This document shows positions 17,271-26,470 of a DNA stretch of 64,000 nt, piece after piece. Below the pieces are notes generated by a model. That model was not told the origin of the DNA. It worked only from the letters and a program-made list of their open reading frames with translations, and ran no database searches. The translations under genes and the position numbers were made by a program. Position 1 is the stretch's first letter. Every line of letters starts with the position of its first letter. The DNA comes from UBA3824 sp017541145 (GTDB taxonomy: Bacteria; Bacteroidota; Bacteroidia; Bacteroidales; UBA3824): the NCBI GenBank assembly GCA_947168365.1, contig CAMVLO010000001.1, forward strand, positions 1-64,000, given 5' to 3'.

Positions 17271-18041
17271 ATGATTAAATTTTTCAAACTGATAGGTAAA
17301 TTTTTTGTATCGATTTATATGTGGACTGTCATGTTTTTAATGGCGTTTATCATTTTGGTACCAAATATTATTGTACTCTTTTTTGCAAAACCTACAAGAG
17401 TTTTTTATAACGTAAGATCAATGCTCAGGTTTATGTTCAAAATACTTTTTATAAAAGTTACGCTTGAAATGCCTGAGGATTTTGATTATAACAAATCGTA
17501 CATCATAATGCCAAACCATATTAGTTTTTTTGACATTCCTGTGGTTTGTGCGTGTCTTCCAAACCATACTTTTGGTATAGAAGCCGAAAGCCATTTTTCA
17601 TGGCCGATTTACGGATATTTTATCAAAAAGTACGGTACACTTCCTATTAACAGAAAAAATATCCTCAGTTCTTTCCGCACTTTTGAAACTGCTGCTAAAA
17701 ATATGAAAGAACAGAATGCTTCACTTTTGGTTTTCCCGGAAGGACATCGCTCTGAAAACGGTAAAATCCAACAGTTGAAAAAAATTCCGTTCAAAATGGC
17801 GCAAATTGTTAAAGCTCCGATAGTTCCGGTTGGTCTTACCGGTCTTTACGACTTGAGTCCGAAAGGCGGTTTTATCCTTACACCAAAACCTGTAAAAGTA
17901 AAATTCGGTAAACCTATTCCGGTGGAAGAATACGAAGGATTGAAACCTGAGGAAATCGCAAAAATTGTCCGTCAGAGAATCATCGAACTCTCTGAGGATG
18001 ACATCGTTCCGGAAGACGAAAAACAATTGCAAAATGAATAA
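17271..18041 (+). CDS. plsC: 1-acyl-sn-glycerol-3-phosphate acyltransferase
   Basis: This 256-residue membrane-associated enzyme transfers an acyl chain to lysophosphatidate to make phosphatidate. The H-x4-D motif is in MPNHISFFDIP and the FPEGHRS motif follows about 80 residues later. A hydrophobic N-terminal helix anchors it to the inner membrane. I chose the ATG at 17271 because the alternative TTG lies inside the -7 element. The 3' end overlaps nth by 8 bp, so the two genes are translationally linked. Confidence 0.93.
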   Translation: MIKFFKLIGKFFVSIYMWTVMFLMAFIILVPNIIVLFFAKPTRVFYNVRSMLRFMFKILFIKVTLEMPEDFDYNKSYIIMPNHISFFDIPVVCACLPNHTFGIEAESHFSWPIYGYFIKKYGTLPINRKNILSSFRTFETAAKNMKEQNASLLVFPEGHRSENGKIQQLKKIPFKMAQIVKAPIVPVGLTGLYDLSPKGGFILTPKPVKVKFGKPIPVEEYEGLKPEEIAKIVRQRIIELSEDDIVPEDEKQLQNE

Positions 18042-18666
18042 AGTTTATCAGTATGTTGTTGACTATTTCTCTAAAGAAATGCCCGACGCCAAAACGGAAC
18101 TTCATTATGGAAATCCGTTTCAACTCGTTGTGGCAGTGAGACTTTCTGCGCAATGTACTGATAAACGTATCAATCTTGTAACTCCAAAACTTTTTCAACG
18201 CTATCCGGATGCTCATTCGATGTACGATGCTACATTTGATGAGCTTTTCCCGTTTTTGAAATCGGTATCGTATCCTAACTCCAAAACTGCTGATATTTTG
18301 GCACTTGCGAAGATGTTAGTAGACGATTTCGGCGGAGAAGTTCCTCATTCTGTAGACGACTTGCAAAAACTTCCGGGCGTTGGTCCTAAAACTGCAAATG
18401 TCGTTGCATCAGTGCTTTATGGAGCGGAAGTAATGCCGGTTGATACTCATGTTTTTAGGGTTTCGGATAGAATAGGACTGACTACCGGCGCAAAAAATCC
18501 GTTGCAAGCCGAAAAACAATTGGAAGAAGGTTTTGATAAAAAAATTTTGTCAAAAGCACATCATTGGTTAATTTTGCACGGCAGGTATGTTTGCAAAGCA
18601 CGCAAACCGATGTGCAACAAATGCGGACTTACCGAGGTTTGCAGATTTTACAACTCTAATTTATAA
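18034..18666 (+). CDS. nth: Endonuclease III (DNA glycosylase/AP lyase)
   Basis: A base-excision repair enzyme for oxidised pyrimidines, 210 residues from the ATG at 18034. The helix-hairpin-helix LPGVGPKTANVVASVL contains the catalytic lysine, and VDTHVFRVSDR holds the catalytic aspartate. The C-terminus carries the 4Fe-4S ligands C-x6-C-x2-C-x5-C (in CKARKPMC, NKCG, EVC). The start ATG lies 8 nt inside plsC, with no own promoter apparent. Confidence 0.96.
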   Translation: MNKVYQYVVDYFSKEMPDAKTELHYGNPFQLVVAVRLSAQCTDKRINLVTPKLFQRYPDAHSMYDATFDELFPFLKSVSYPNSKTADILALAKMLVDDFGGEVPHSVDDLQKLPGVGPKTANVVASVLYGAEVMPVDTHVFRVSDRIGLTTGAKNPLQAEKQLEEGFDKKILSKAHHWLILHGRYVCKARKPMCNKCGLTEVCRFYNSNL

Positions 18667-18670
18667 GACA

Positions 18671-19036
18671 TTGATTTACAGATTTATCATACTTCTGATT
18701 TTTATCTTGACAGCGTCTTGTTCCGATATTCGTGACGGCGGATATTCGGAAGAAGTATCTGACAATGTTGTCGTGATGTCTGATAATCAGGAAGAGGTAA
18801 ATCTGATTTTTTATAATCTCGGTCTTCCTGCTCAAAATTCATTGCAGAATCAGCGTACTGTATCTTCCGGCAGTTCGGTTTTGCGTGTTTTATCCAAAGT
18901 AAAATTTCTGAATCGTAATGCATGCGGAGTTGCTACTCTGAAGCATAAATTACAGATTAACAGATATTTCCGTTACCTTTCTTTAATTTATCAAAACTAT
19001 TATTACATCCATTATTATTGTAAGATGCGAAATTGA
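18671..19036 (+). CDS. Small lipoprotein of unknown function
   Basis: No ATG fits; a TTG at 18671, 5 nt after the nth stop, gives a 121-residue protein with a short hydrophobic leader and lipobox LTASC. A longer reading from 18587 would overlap nth and add a non-hydrophobic N-terminus, so I reject that start. The C-terminal part is rich in tyrosine and basic residues (QINRYFRYLSLIYQNYYYIHYY). No domain is recognised. It could be read through from plsC-nth. Confidence 0.55.
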   Translation: MIYRFIILLIFILTASCSDIRDGGYSEEVSDNVVVMSDNQEEVNLIFYNLGLPAQNSLQNQRTVSSGSSVLRVLSKVKFLNRNACGVATLKHKLQINRYFRYLSLIYQNYYYIHYYCKMRN

Positions 19037-19121
19037 TTTTCCATTTTTAGCATTATGACAACTGTTAATAGTTAATTTTTTGAATTATTCATAAAAAACA
19101 ATTTAACAGATTTTAGAAAAA

Positions 19122-19649
19122 ATGGAAAAACAATATTTGTCGATTGATACAGATATCGACTGCGTTGTTCCTGCTGTAACTATCAGCAGAGAGCACAATT
19201 ACAAATGGATTATTCTTGTATTGCTTGGATTTTCGATGTATTATCTTCAATCGGTATTAGACCCTGACGACGGCGCACCTACAATGGCAATTTTAACCTT
19301 GGGTATTGCGATGTCGGTTTTTGGTCTTGTGAAGATATTTTCAGTTGTTTTGAAATATCATTACAACGGTATCGAGTTGAAAATCACAGATTTGGATTTT
19401 GATGCAAGTTGTTCGCATTTCGTGATTGAATCTTGTAAGAGCGGAGATTTTCAATGCCTTTACGATGTAACAAACGTATCAAATTCTCATGTGAAACTCA
19501 GAATTCTTCACGATGCAGATTTCAAGATAGTTTACATCCAGAATTTCAAGTTTATGAATTACACTTACGAGCCGTGTACCGAGATTCGTTTCCTTTCAGA
19601 TTTGGAAGCTCAATCTCTTGACGCTCTTGTAAAATTTCGTAAGAAATAA
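19122..19649 (+). CDS. Hypothetical two-helix membrane protein
   Basis: The 175-residue protein has two hydrophobic helices (about 29-45 and 55-77) separated by a short acidic turn (DPDDGA). A roughly 95-residue soluble C-terminal domain, predicted to be rich in beta strands, follows. No conserved motif is recognised. It stands alone between the small lipoprotein gene and a strong terminator. The function is unknown. Confidence 0.6.
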   Translation: MEKQYLSIDTDIDCVVPAVTISREHNYKWIILVLLGFSMYYLQSVLDPDDGAPTMAILTLGIAMSVFGLVKIFSVVLKYHYNGIELKITDLDFDASCSHFVIESCKSGDFQCLYDVTNVSNSHVKLRILHDADFKIVYIQNFKFMNYTYEPCTEIRFLSDLEAQSLDALVKFRKK

Positions 19650-19673
19650 TCTTTTGAGATAATACACTAAAAA

Positions 19674-19718
19674 AATGAGGCTGTCCAAATATATTTTTGA
19701 ACAGCCTCATTAATTTTT
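19674..19718. terminator. Terminator between convergent genes
   Basis: AATGAGGCTGT (19674-19684) pairs with ACAGCCTCATT (19701-19711), with an A-run before and a T-rich stretch after. It serves the hypothetical membrane gene (plus) and pssA (minus). Confidence 0.85.
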
Positions 19719-19737
19719 ATGTTGAAAAATTAAAAAT

Positions 19738-20604
19738 CTATGCTAATGATGAACTTGTGTTTGTAACCAATTCTTCGTTTTTGTTGCGGTTTTTCATCCA
19801 AATTACAAAACTTACGATTACGTATGAGAACATAATCAGCGGAATAGCAATCCATTGCAAAACTACAATCAAAATTATTGCATATATCAAGAAATTGAAT
19901 ACAGTTTTGTTTTCGCTGTATTTATAACTTTTCATTTTCAAAGAGAACATCGGCAAATTTGTAACCATCATTGCGCCGAAGAACAAGCACATCGGCAACA
20001 CCCAAAACCATTTGCCAAAAATAAAGACTTCAAGACCGAGAAGCGCAAATTCCAATTTCATCGGGAAATGTACGTTCCAAATAGCATGAGCGGCTTTGAA
20101 AATCCAAAAATCTTCCGGCACCATTGCGCTGATAAGCGGAATAGATGCAATAAAGATAGCACAAGCCGGCGACGCAAGTCCTTTGAAACTGTGGGCTTGA
20201 TCGGGGTCGATGTTGAATTTCGCAAGACGCAAAATCGCAAAAATACCGATTAACAACGAACTAAGCATAATGGCAATTTGCCAACCCTCGCAGGAGATTA
20301 GCGTGCCGTTTAATCGCATTGATGATTTAAGGAGTTGAAACATTATCGCGCTTGGTGCTACTCCAAAACTAATAGCATCTGCCAATGAATCAAGCTGTTT
20401 GCCCAATTCAGAGGACGCATGCAGCAATCGCGCTGCAAATCCGTCGCTGAAATCGAATACGCTCGCTAACAAAATCAAATATGATGCGTAAATAAGGCTT
20501 TTTTCGCCGTCTAACGCCAATACGGTTGCCAACATTCCGCAAAATGCGCTGGAACAGGTCAACATGCTTGGCACAAATTTTAACTTGGTTATAAATTTAG
20601 ACAT
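19738..20604 (-). CDS. pssA: CDP-diacylglycerol-serine O-phosphatidyltransferase
   Basis: A 288-residue integral membrane protein of the CDP-alcohol phosphatidyltransferase family. The signature D-x2-DG-x2-AR-x8-G-x3-D-x3-D is complete in the segment that begins DFSDGFAARLL. Several hydrophobic helices follow. The length and the CSSAFCGMLA N-terminus fit phosphatidylserine synthase, which makes the precursor of phosphatidylethanolamine. I chose the ATG at 20604; the longer reading starts at TTG. A TATATTTG element lies upstream at 20649-20642. Confidence 0.9.
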   Translation of the reverse strand: MSKFITKLKFVPSMLTCSSAFCGMLATVLALDGEKSLIYASYLILLASVFDFSDGFAARLLHASSELGKQLDSLADAISFGVAPSAIMFQLLKSSMRLNGTLISCEGWQIAIMLSSLLIGIFAILRLAKFNIDPDQAHSFKGLASPACAIFIASIPLISAMVPEDFWIFKAAHAIWNVHFPMKLEFALLGLEVFIFGKWFWVLPMCLFFGAMMVTNLPMFSLKMKSYKYSENKTVFNFLIYAIILIVVLQWIAIPLIMFSYVIVSFVIWMKNRNKNEELVTNTSSSLA

Positions 20605-20641
20605 TTTCAATTTTTCTATACTTGTTCAGACTAAGTAATAG

Positions 20642-20649
20642 CAAATATA
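20642..20649 (-). promoter_or_regulatory. -7 element for pssA
   Basis: On the minus strand TATATTTG followed by C matches the Bacteroidota consensus, 38 nt before the pssA start. Confidence 0.55.
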
Positions 20650-20781
20650 AGACCATTTTTCAGCTTAGTCTGAAAATAATCTTTTTTTGTAAAATTGTCA
20701 AATTCTTGATTTTTTAAAGCATATTTTATTCCGCTAATTTCGTGATTTTTTTAATTTTGCGAAAATTTATTTGTGGTTTTT

Positions 20782-21852
20782 ATGAAAATTTTTTTTCTTA
20801 TTTTTGCATTTGCTATTATATTTTATCCTCAAAATGTTAATAGTCAGATTGTTAAGTACTCAAATGATTTTTTGCAAATTGGCGGATTTTCTTCGGAACA
20901 AGCTATGGCCGGAAGCAATTTTTCGTCGATTTCGGGTGCTGATGCCGGTTTTTCCAATCCCGCGAGGATGTTTTCCGGCGATTACAAAGTTGATTTTTCT
21001 TACATGCATTGTAATTATTTTCAGTCGATGGCTAATTTTGATATGGCGGCGGCTGTTATCGATACCGATTCGCTTACGGCTTTGGGTTTGACTTTTTTGC
21101 GTTTCGGTGTTGATGATATTCAAAATACAATTTACCTTTTTGATTCGCAAGGTAATATCAATTACGATAATATTTCGTATTTTTCGGCGGCGGATTATGC
21201 GCTGATTTTTTCTTTGTCGCGACGTGTAAAATCTTTTCCGGGATTGAGTTTGGGCGCAAATATCAAGTTGATTTACAGAATGGAAGGCTCGTTTGCTAAG
21301 GCTTACGGATTCGGTTTTGATATCGCGGCTTCGTGGCAAAAACGCAAATTTTCGGCTTCGGCGGTGCTCAAAGATGTTAGTACAACATTTAATTTTTGGT
21401 CGGTAAATTCCTCTAAATTCGATTCCGTATATTTGTCAACGGGAAATTCTGTGCCGGAAAACAAGTTGGAACAAACTGCTCCATCGCTTAATATCGGTGC
21501 TTCGTATTATTGGAATTTTTATAGATTCAAGTTGTTGACTTCTGCTGCTTTGCAAACTTTTTTCGACGGTGAAAGAAATATGCTTTTACATTCTGAGTTT
21601 GCCTCGGCGGATCTTAAATTAGGGTTGGAATTGTCTTATTTTGATTTGTTTTTCTTGCGGTTCGGACTTTCTGATTTTCAGCATAATAATCGTTTTACGT
21701 TGTCAGATAAAATAACTGTAAATCCGTCGTTTGGTGCGGGAGTTTCTTTTTTCAGATTCCGTTTTGATTATGCTTTTTTTGCAAGTAAATCTGCCGGACT
21801 AAATTCCAACATGTTTACTTTGGGTATTCGTTTGGGAGCCGAGCGGCATTGA
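20782..21852 (+). CDS. PorV/PorQ-family outer-membrane beta-barrel protein
   Basis: The 356-residue protein has a signal peptide ending near NVNSQ. The opening FLQIGGFSSEQAMAGSNFSS and GADAGFSNPARM match the start of the PorV/PorV2 family. The rest alternates in beta strands typical of an outer-membrane barrel, and it ends in a strand-like TLGIRLGAERH. PorV-type proteins are part of type IX secretion or shuttle its substrates; a T9SS sorting domain is encoded at 9001-9348. I chose the ATG at 20782 over a GTG 9 nt upstream. A TAATTTTG element lies at 20752-20759. Confidence 0.8.
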   Translation: MKIFFLIFAFAIIFYPQNVNSQIVKYSNDFLQIGGFSSEQAMAGSNFSSISGADAGFSNPARMFSGDYKVDFSYMHCNYFQSMANFDMAAAVIDTDSLTALGLTFLRFGVDDIQNTIYLFDSQGNINYDNISYFSAADYALIFSLSRRVKSFPGLSLGANIKLIYRMEGSFAKAYGFGFDIAASWQKRKFSASAVLKDVSTTFNFWSVNSSKFDSVYLSTGNSVPENKLEQTAPSLNIGASYYWNFYRFKLLTSAALQTFFDGERNMLLHSEFASADLKLGLELSYFDLFFLRFGLSDFQHNNRFTLSDKITVNPSFGAGVSFFRFRFDYAFFASKSAGLNSNMFTLGIRLGAERH

Positions 21853-21893
21853 AACATGTTAACGAAAAGATGTCAGAAAAAGATGTTATAAAA

Positions 21894-21926
21894 AAAGGTG
21901 AACCAAAAAAAATTTGATTCACCTTT
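21894..21926. terminator. Terminator between convergent genes
   Basis: AAAGGTGAA (21894-21902) pairs with TTCACCTTT (21918-21926). The T run is stronger on the minus strand, which suits the nucleotidyltransferase gene ending at 21945. Confidence 0.7.
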
Positions 21927-21944
21927 ATATATTGGGATTTTTCA

Positions 21945-22844
21945 TTAAAAATCTGCCGGATATTCGCCGTTGTCAGTAAGGTCTTGGAATTTTTTTACAA
22001 CAGCCGGACGGTCTTCCTTGTATGTTACGCCAAACCATTTTGCGTTTGAAGTCAAAACTTTGGTTTTAGCAGTGTTGGATTTGATGAGTTTGTCAACAAC
22101 CCAAGGAATAAGGAATTCTGCTTTTGGTTTTTCGATGTTTTCTTTGAGGAATTCAACGAAAGCGTTTTCAAGGTGTTTGAAGAAACTTGGTGTGAAACCC
22201 CAGAAGTTCATTGAAACAGGAGTATCTTCAGCGATTTCAGTTTTTTCGTCGCCTTCGATGAACACGATTTTGCCGTTTTCGCGGATAATTTTTGTTCTTT
22301 CAACTACTGTTGTGAGGTTGCCTTCAGAATCTTTGTTGCAAATACCGCGTGATACTGTACCGTATTCAGAGAGAGTATTTGCTACCGGATAACCTACCAT
22401 ACAATATTGATTTTCAACGCCTTGAGCGAGAGTGTTGAAATAGTCGGCAATTGTTTGGTAAGCCTCTTTGCCGTAGAAATCGTCAGCATTGATAACTGCA
22501 AAAGGTTCTTTTACGATTTTTCTTGCTGCCAAAACTGCGTGAGCTGTACCCCAAGGTTTTTCTCTGTCAGCCGGCAATGTGAAACCTGACGGCAAATCGT
22601 CTTTGTCTTGGAAACAGTAGTCGCAAGCAATTGATTTGCTTACTTTTGAAATGATAACTTCTTTGAAATCTTTTTCAATATCGCGTCTGATTACGAAAAC
22701 TACTTTTCCGAATCCTGCTCTTGCTGCGTCGTAACAAGAATATTGAAGAATTGCTTGTCCTGAGGGACCTAATTTATCGATTTGTTTGAGTCCGCCGTAG
22801 CGGCTGCCCATACCTGCTGCTAATACTACTAGTGTTGGTTTCAT
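21945..22844 (-). CDS. Sugar-phosphate nucleotidyltransferase
   Basis: A 299-residue protein with a Rossmann-like NTP-transferase fold. The N-terminal loop LAAGMGSRYGGLKQID is the nucleotide-binding signature, and VINADDFYG carries the metal-binding aspartates. The family includes glucose-1-phosphate uridylyltransferase, glucose-1-phosphate thymidylyltransferase and mannose-1-phosphate guanylyltransferase; the substrate is not decided by these motifs. A sharp -7 element (TATCTTTG) lies upstream at 22885-22878. No neighbouring sugar-nucleotide genes help to narrow the role. Confidence 0.82.
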   Translation of the reverse strand: MKPTLVVLAAGMGSRYGGLKQIDKLGPSGQAILQYSCYDAARAGFGKVVFVIRRDIEKDFKEVIISKVSKSIACDYCFQDKDDLPSGFTLPADREKPWGTAHAVLAARKIVKEPFAVINADDFYGKEAYQTIADYFNTLAQGVENQYCMVGYPVANTLSEYGTVSRGICNKDSEGNLTTVVERTKIIRENGKIVFIEGDEKTEIAEDTPVSMNFWGFTPSFFKHLENAFVEFLKENIEKPKAEFLIPWVVDKLIKSNTAKTKVLTSNAKWFGVTYKEDRPAVVKKFQDLTDNGEYPADF

Positions 22845-22877
22845 AATATTTAATCTATTTTAAGATATTTCGTGTTG

Positions 22878-22885
22878 CAAAGATA
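22878..22885 (-). promoter_or_regulatory. -7 element for the nucleotidyltransferase gene
   Basis: On the minus strand TATCTTTG followed by C, 34 nt before the start codon. Confidence 0.55.
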
Positions 22886-22933
22886 ATATTTTAAATGTAA
22901 TTTTGACCATAATAAAAATTAATTTTTTCAAAT

Positions 22934-24085
22934 ATGTTTAAAATTTTAGCTTTTGCTATTGCATTGTTGATAGGCATTGGTTTTTATATCTATTTCAGAA
23001 TCAGACCGTTGATGCCGGAGTACAATACTTGGCAAGGTGTTTTGTCGAGGGCTGTTTATGTACTTTTTTTTATTAGTTTTATTATTGGTTATATACTTCA
23101 ATCCAAAGGTTTTTACGCTTTTAGTTTCCCGTTTACTTATATCGGTTCGTGGGTTTTGGCGGCAATTATGTATTTCGTAATTGTCTTTTTGTTGATTGAT
23201 ATATTTAGATTGGGTAATTTACTTTTTAAAACAGATTTTCTCAGTTTTACTTATGCTGTTGGTAACGAAAAAGCACGGATGTTTTCGTTGTGCGGTAGTA
23301 TAGTTGTAACTTTGATTTTGATTTGTGGAGCGTTGGTTGCAAAATTTCCTGTTACTAAGCATATTACATTTGATACAACGAAAAATTTAACTCAGAATAT
23401 AAAATTTGTTCTTGTTTCGGATGTACATTTGGGCATGATAAATTGTGACAGTTTTTTTGAGCGTTTGAAAGACCGTATTAATGCCGAAAATCCTGATTTT
23501 GTGGTGATTGCCGGAGATTTTTTTGATGGAGATCCGTATCCCGTTGTCAATTCAAGAGTAGGTGATATATTGGATGAGATTAGAACCGGTTGCGGAATTT
23601 ACGCGATAAACGGAAATCACGAATGGCTTGGTAATGCGTATGTTGCCGACGAATTTCTTACAAAACACGGTGTAAAAGTTTTGCGTGATTCGGTTGCGAA
23701 ATTGCCGTTTGGTGTTACGATTATCGGTCGTGAAGATCTTTCTGCCGGAATGCGTGAAAAAGTGAAACTTCGCAAATCGTTGGAAGAATTTACAAAAGAT
23801 GTTGACAGTAACGATTTTACAATTTTGCTTGACCATCAGCCGCCGCGCAGTTATGACGAGTCGGTGAACGCCGGTATTGATCTCGGATTGTCGGGACATA
23901 CTCACGCCGGAGCGCAATTGTGGCCGTTGTTTTTGATTACCAGAAGGTTATACAAAAACGATTATGGCATATATCGCGAAGGAAATTCAACATTTTACAC
24001 AACATCGGGTTATGGCACTTGGGGACCGCCTGTTAGAACGTCTTCACGCCCGGAAATGGTTGTAATAGAATTAGTTAAAAAATAA
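22934..24085 (+). CDS. Membrane-anchored metallophosphoesterase
   Basis: The 383-residue protein has about four N-terminal hydrophobic helices (to about residue 140) and then a calcineurin-like phosphoesterase domain. The metal-binding motifs are in order: SDVHLG (D-x-H), GDFFDG (GD), NGNHEW (GNHE), LDHQPP (H) and SGHTHAGAQ (GH-x-H). Related YkuE/YaeI-type enzymes hydrolyse phospholipid headgroups or UDP-sugar lipids at the membrane. The substrate here is unknown. It is a single-gene unit with a strong terminator. Confidence 0.9.
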   Translation: MFKILAFAIALLIGIGFYIYFRIRPLMPEYNTWQGVLSRAVYVLFFISFIIGYILQSKGFYAFSFPFTYIGSWVLAAIMYFVIVFLLIDIFRLGNLLFKTDFLSFTYAVGNEKARMFSLCGSIVVTLILICGALVAKFPVTKHITFDTTKNLTQNIKFVLVSDVHLGMINCDSFFERLKDRINAENPDFVVIAGDFFDGDPYPVVNSRVGDILDEIRTGCGIYAINGNHEWLGNAYVADEFLTKHGVKVLRDSVAKLPFGVTIIGREDLSAGMREKVKLRKSLEEFTKDVDSNDFTILLDHQPPRSYDESVNAGIDLGLSGHTHAGAQLWPLFLITRRLYKNDYGIYREGNSTFYTTSGYGTWGPPVRTSSRPEMVVIELVKK

Positions 24086-24129
24086 AAAAAAGTCCGGAAG
24101 TGGGATTTCTCCTATTTCCGGACTTTTTT
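24086..24129. terminator. Terminator between convergent genes
   Basis: A 14-bp stem, A6-GTCCGGAA with TTCCGGAC-T6 (24086-24099 with 24116-24129). It serves the metallophosphoesterase gene (plus) and the SPOR-like gene (minus). Confidence 0.88.
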
Positions 24130-24157
24130 ATTTAAAAAAAATGATTTCTTCTAAAAA

Positions 24158-25216
24158 TTATTCGTCAGAAAGATTAGCTTCAAGTTCTTGAGCTTCAGTG
24201 ATATGAATTTGTACACCTTCGTTGAAACAAACGATGAAAGATTGTTTCAAGCCCATAGATTGTTCAGCGTTTTGAGCGTCTTCGTATGAGCGGAAACATC
24301 CAATCCAATATTTGTAATAGCCGTCAGTTTGGCGTTCATCAATTTTGAGGTCACCTTTGTAAAGACGAGCCAATTTTTTCTGAGACCATGGTTTTTTGTC
24401 GGCGCAAATTTGGATTCTGTAAGCCAAACCTTCGTCAGGATTATCCGAAGTTACGCGTTTTACTTTGCTCATATTCTGAAGGTTAGCAATTCTGCGTTTA
24501 GCCTCGCTAACATATTTACCGTTAGGATATTTGCTGATGTATCTGTTGTAAGCATCAATAGTGTTGGTTTGTACGGTAGAGTTCCAAAAAGCCTGATCGG
24601 CAGCGTCTTCCTTGTTTTTCTTAGCGGCTTGGTCAGCATAGAGTTTCAAAGCTCTGTAGCAATTTTTGCCGGCTTCCTCAAATTTTGATTTGCAAGTAGC
24701 AAGATCGGTTTTCAAAGTTTTATAAGTAGTAGTTTCAAGACTTTTGTTAGTAAGTTTTCCGTAGGGTTTCAGTTTAGCCGAGCCGTCTTGCAACGAAGTT
24801 TCAGCCTCAGCAAGATATTGTTCTGCGCTTGTTTTGTCGGCAGGATATGTAAAAGTAGCATCGCTGACTACAGAGCGATAAATATCATAAAGCGATTCAA
24901 ATGATTTCTCATAATATTTAGCTGCTTTGATACGCAAAGATTTAGCTTCTACAGATTTTTTTTCACCTTTTTTTGCTTTACCTTTTTTGGTAGAACTTAG
25001 AAATTTTGCGTTAGCTTTGTCTTGTGTTTCAGCTTGAGAAACAAGTTTTTCGCCTTTTGCAATGTCTTCTTGCAGCTTTGTGAGAGCAGTGCTTTGCTCT
25101 TCATTGATATAATCTGTAAGGATGTCAAACATGTCACTTCCTTCTTGGGCAAAAGATGCAGTGCTTGCCGCAAGCAAGAAAGCTAAAACTGCTATTGGTT
25201 TAAAGATTTTTTTCAT
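24158..25216 (-). CDS. Secreted helical protein with C-terminal SPOR-like domain
   Basis: The 352-residue protein has a Sec signal peptide ending near ASFAQ. A long helical, lysine-rich region follows, with a tetratricopeptide-like stretch AYNRYISKYPNGKYVSEAKR (about 220-240). The C-terminal 70 residues (YRIQICADKKPWSQKK, YYKYWIGCFRSYEDAQ) resemble a SPOR fold, which binds denuded peptidoglycan. A periplasmic role linked to cell wall or division is inferred. A TATATTTG element lies at 25316-25309, about 90 nt before the start. Confidence 0.7.
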   Translation of the reverse strand: MKKIFKPIAVLAFLLAASTASFAQEGSDMFDILTDYINEEQSTALTKLQEDIAKGEKLVSQAETQDKANAKFLSSTKKGKAKKGEKKSVEAKSLRIKAAKYYEKSFESLYDIYRSVVSDATFTYPADKTSAEQYLAEAETSLQDGSAKLKPYGKLTNKSLETTTYKTLKTDLATCKSKFEEAGKNCYRALKLYADQAAKKNKEDAADQAFWNSTVQTNTIDAYNRYISKYPNGKYVSEAKRRIANLQNMSKVKRVTSDNPDEGLAYRIQICADKKPWSQKKLARLYKGDLKIDERQTDGYYKYWIGCFRSYEDAQNAEQSMGLKQSFIVCFNEGVQIHITEAQELEANLSDE

Positions 25217-25308
25217 ATTACGTGATTTTTAAAACTATTTTAGTATATACAATTTATTTAATCAAAATTATTGCCAAAAATTAAAACTTAGTTTTTGTTT
25301 TCAAGGTG

Positions 25309-25316
25309 CAAATATA
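25309..25316 (-). promoter_or_regulatory. -7 element for the SPOR-like gene
   Basis: On the minus strand TATATTTG followed by C. The transcript would have a leader of about 85 nt. Confidence 0.45.
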
Positions 25317-25472
25317 GTTTTGATAGTTTTCTTTACAAAAAATATTTACAAAATATTTTGCTTATATTTTAAAAAAAAAGTTTCTCAGGATGCTATATTT
25401 TGCACTGATTTTGATGTAAACGCTAAAAAGAAAGTTTTTATTTAGATTTCTTAACAATAATTCTTCATAAAT

Positions 25473-26378
25473 ATGATAAAACACAAAATTAGTTTGGTCT
25501 TACTGATATGTTTGTTCAGTATTGCCGGATATTCCCAGAACTCTGGTTTAAATAAGATTGATTATCAAAAATCGTTGTCAGCGCATCTGGAACTTGTAAA
25601 AACTTTGGAATCTCAGATGAAACTTATTCCTCAGTCTACATTTAGTACACTTGACAAAACTCACAGAGCCGGAGATTTTTACATGTCGATTTATGAAACT
25701 ACCAATGAGGCTTACAATGCTTTTTTGAAAGATTTGGAAAATTACAAGCTCAACGATTTGGTTTCTGAATTTAAAATCGACAATTCTCAATGGAAAAAAC
25801 TTAGTGAGGCTTACGAAACTGCATCAAAATTTTATGATACAGATACCAAATATTCTCAGTATCCTGTTGTAAATATTACAAAAGAAGGTGCTGAAGCATT
25901 TTGTATTTGGTTAACAAGACTTTATGCAGTATACGACCAAGCAAAATATCCGGGAGCAGAATTCCGACTTCCTACCGAGAGCGAATGGCTTGTAGCTGCT
26001 GCGGGCGGTAGCAAAAATGCGATTTATCCTTGGGACGGTAAATTCCTTACTGATAAAAAAGGTGAATATCGTGCCAATTTCAGAGTGGCAGGCGAAGAAA
26101 ACATCAGATTGAATCCTGAAACCGGTAACGTTGAAATTCTTGATGACAATGTGGTTTATTCCACAACGTTGCAACCTACAAAATGTCATGAGCCAAACAA
26201 TTACGGACTTTACCAAATGGCTGGCAATGCTGCCGAGCTTACTGTAGACGGCAATGTAAAAGGCGGATCTTGGCACAGTTTCGGTCATTATATGCAAATC
26301 GGTGCTGAACAAGAACTTAATATCGGAAATCTTCCGAATCCTTTTACCGGATTCCGACTTGTTTTAATCACAAAGTAA
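25473..26378 (+). CDS. Secreted formylglycine-generating-enzyme-like (SUMF1) protein
   Basis: A 301-residue protein with a signal peptide (ends about GYSQ) and an FGE/SUMF1 domain. The landmarks are FRLPTESEWLVAAAGG, YPWDG, NNYGLYQMAGNAAELT, VKGGSWHS and a terminal FTGFRLV. The copper-binding cysteine pair of true formylglycine-generating enzymes is not visible, so it is more likely a non-catalytic relative. In Bacteroidota such proteins include the gliding/secretion lipoproteins GldJ and GldK, but this one is shorter and lacks a lipobox. The exact role is unknown. Confidence 0.78.
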   Translation: MIKHKISLVLLICLFSIAGYSQNSGLNKIDYQKSLSAHLELVKTLESQMKLIPQSTFSTLDKTHRAGDFYMSIYETTNEAYNAFLKDLENYKLNDLVSEFKIDNSQWKKLSEAYETASKFYDTDTKYSQYPVVNITKEGAEAFCIWLTRLYAVYDQAKYPGAEFRLPTESEWLVAAAGGSKNAIYPWDGKFLTDKKGEYRANFRVAGEENIRLNPETGNVEILDDNVVYSTTLQPTKCHEPNNYGLYQMAGNAAELTVDGNVKGGSWHSFGHYMQIGAEQELNIGNLPNPFTGFRLVLITK

Positions 26379-26431
26379 ATTAACTGTAAAGCGAATTTTT
26401 TACTTGGTTCGTTCAATTTTAGTTCGTTTTA

Positions 26432-26464
26432 TTTGTTAAATTCTTCTTTTTTACTATAACTTTG
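26432..26464 (+). promoter_or_regulatory. Promoter in the spacer after the FGE-like gene
   Basis: TTTG (26432-26435), a 21-nt spacer and TAACTTTG (26457-26464) fit the Bacteroidota promoter pattern. The nearest downstream signal is a terminator about 60 nt away, not a gene. Confidence 0.5.
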
Positions 26465-26470
26465 TGGTAA

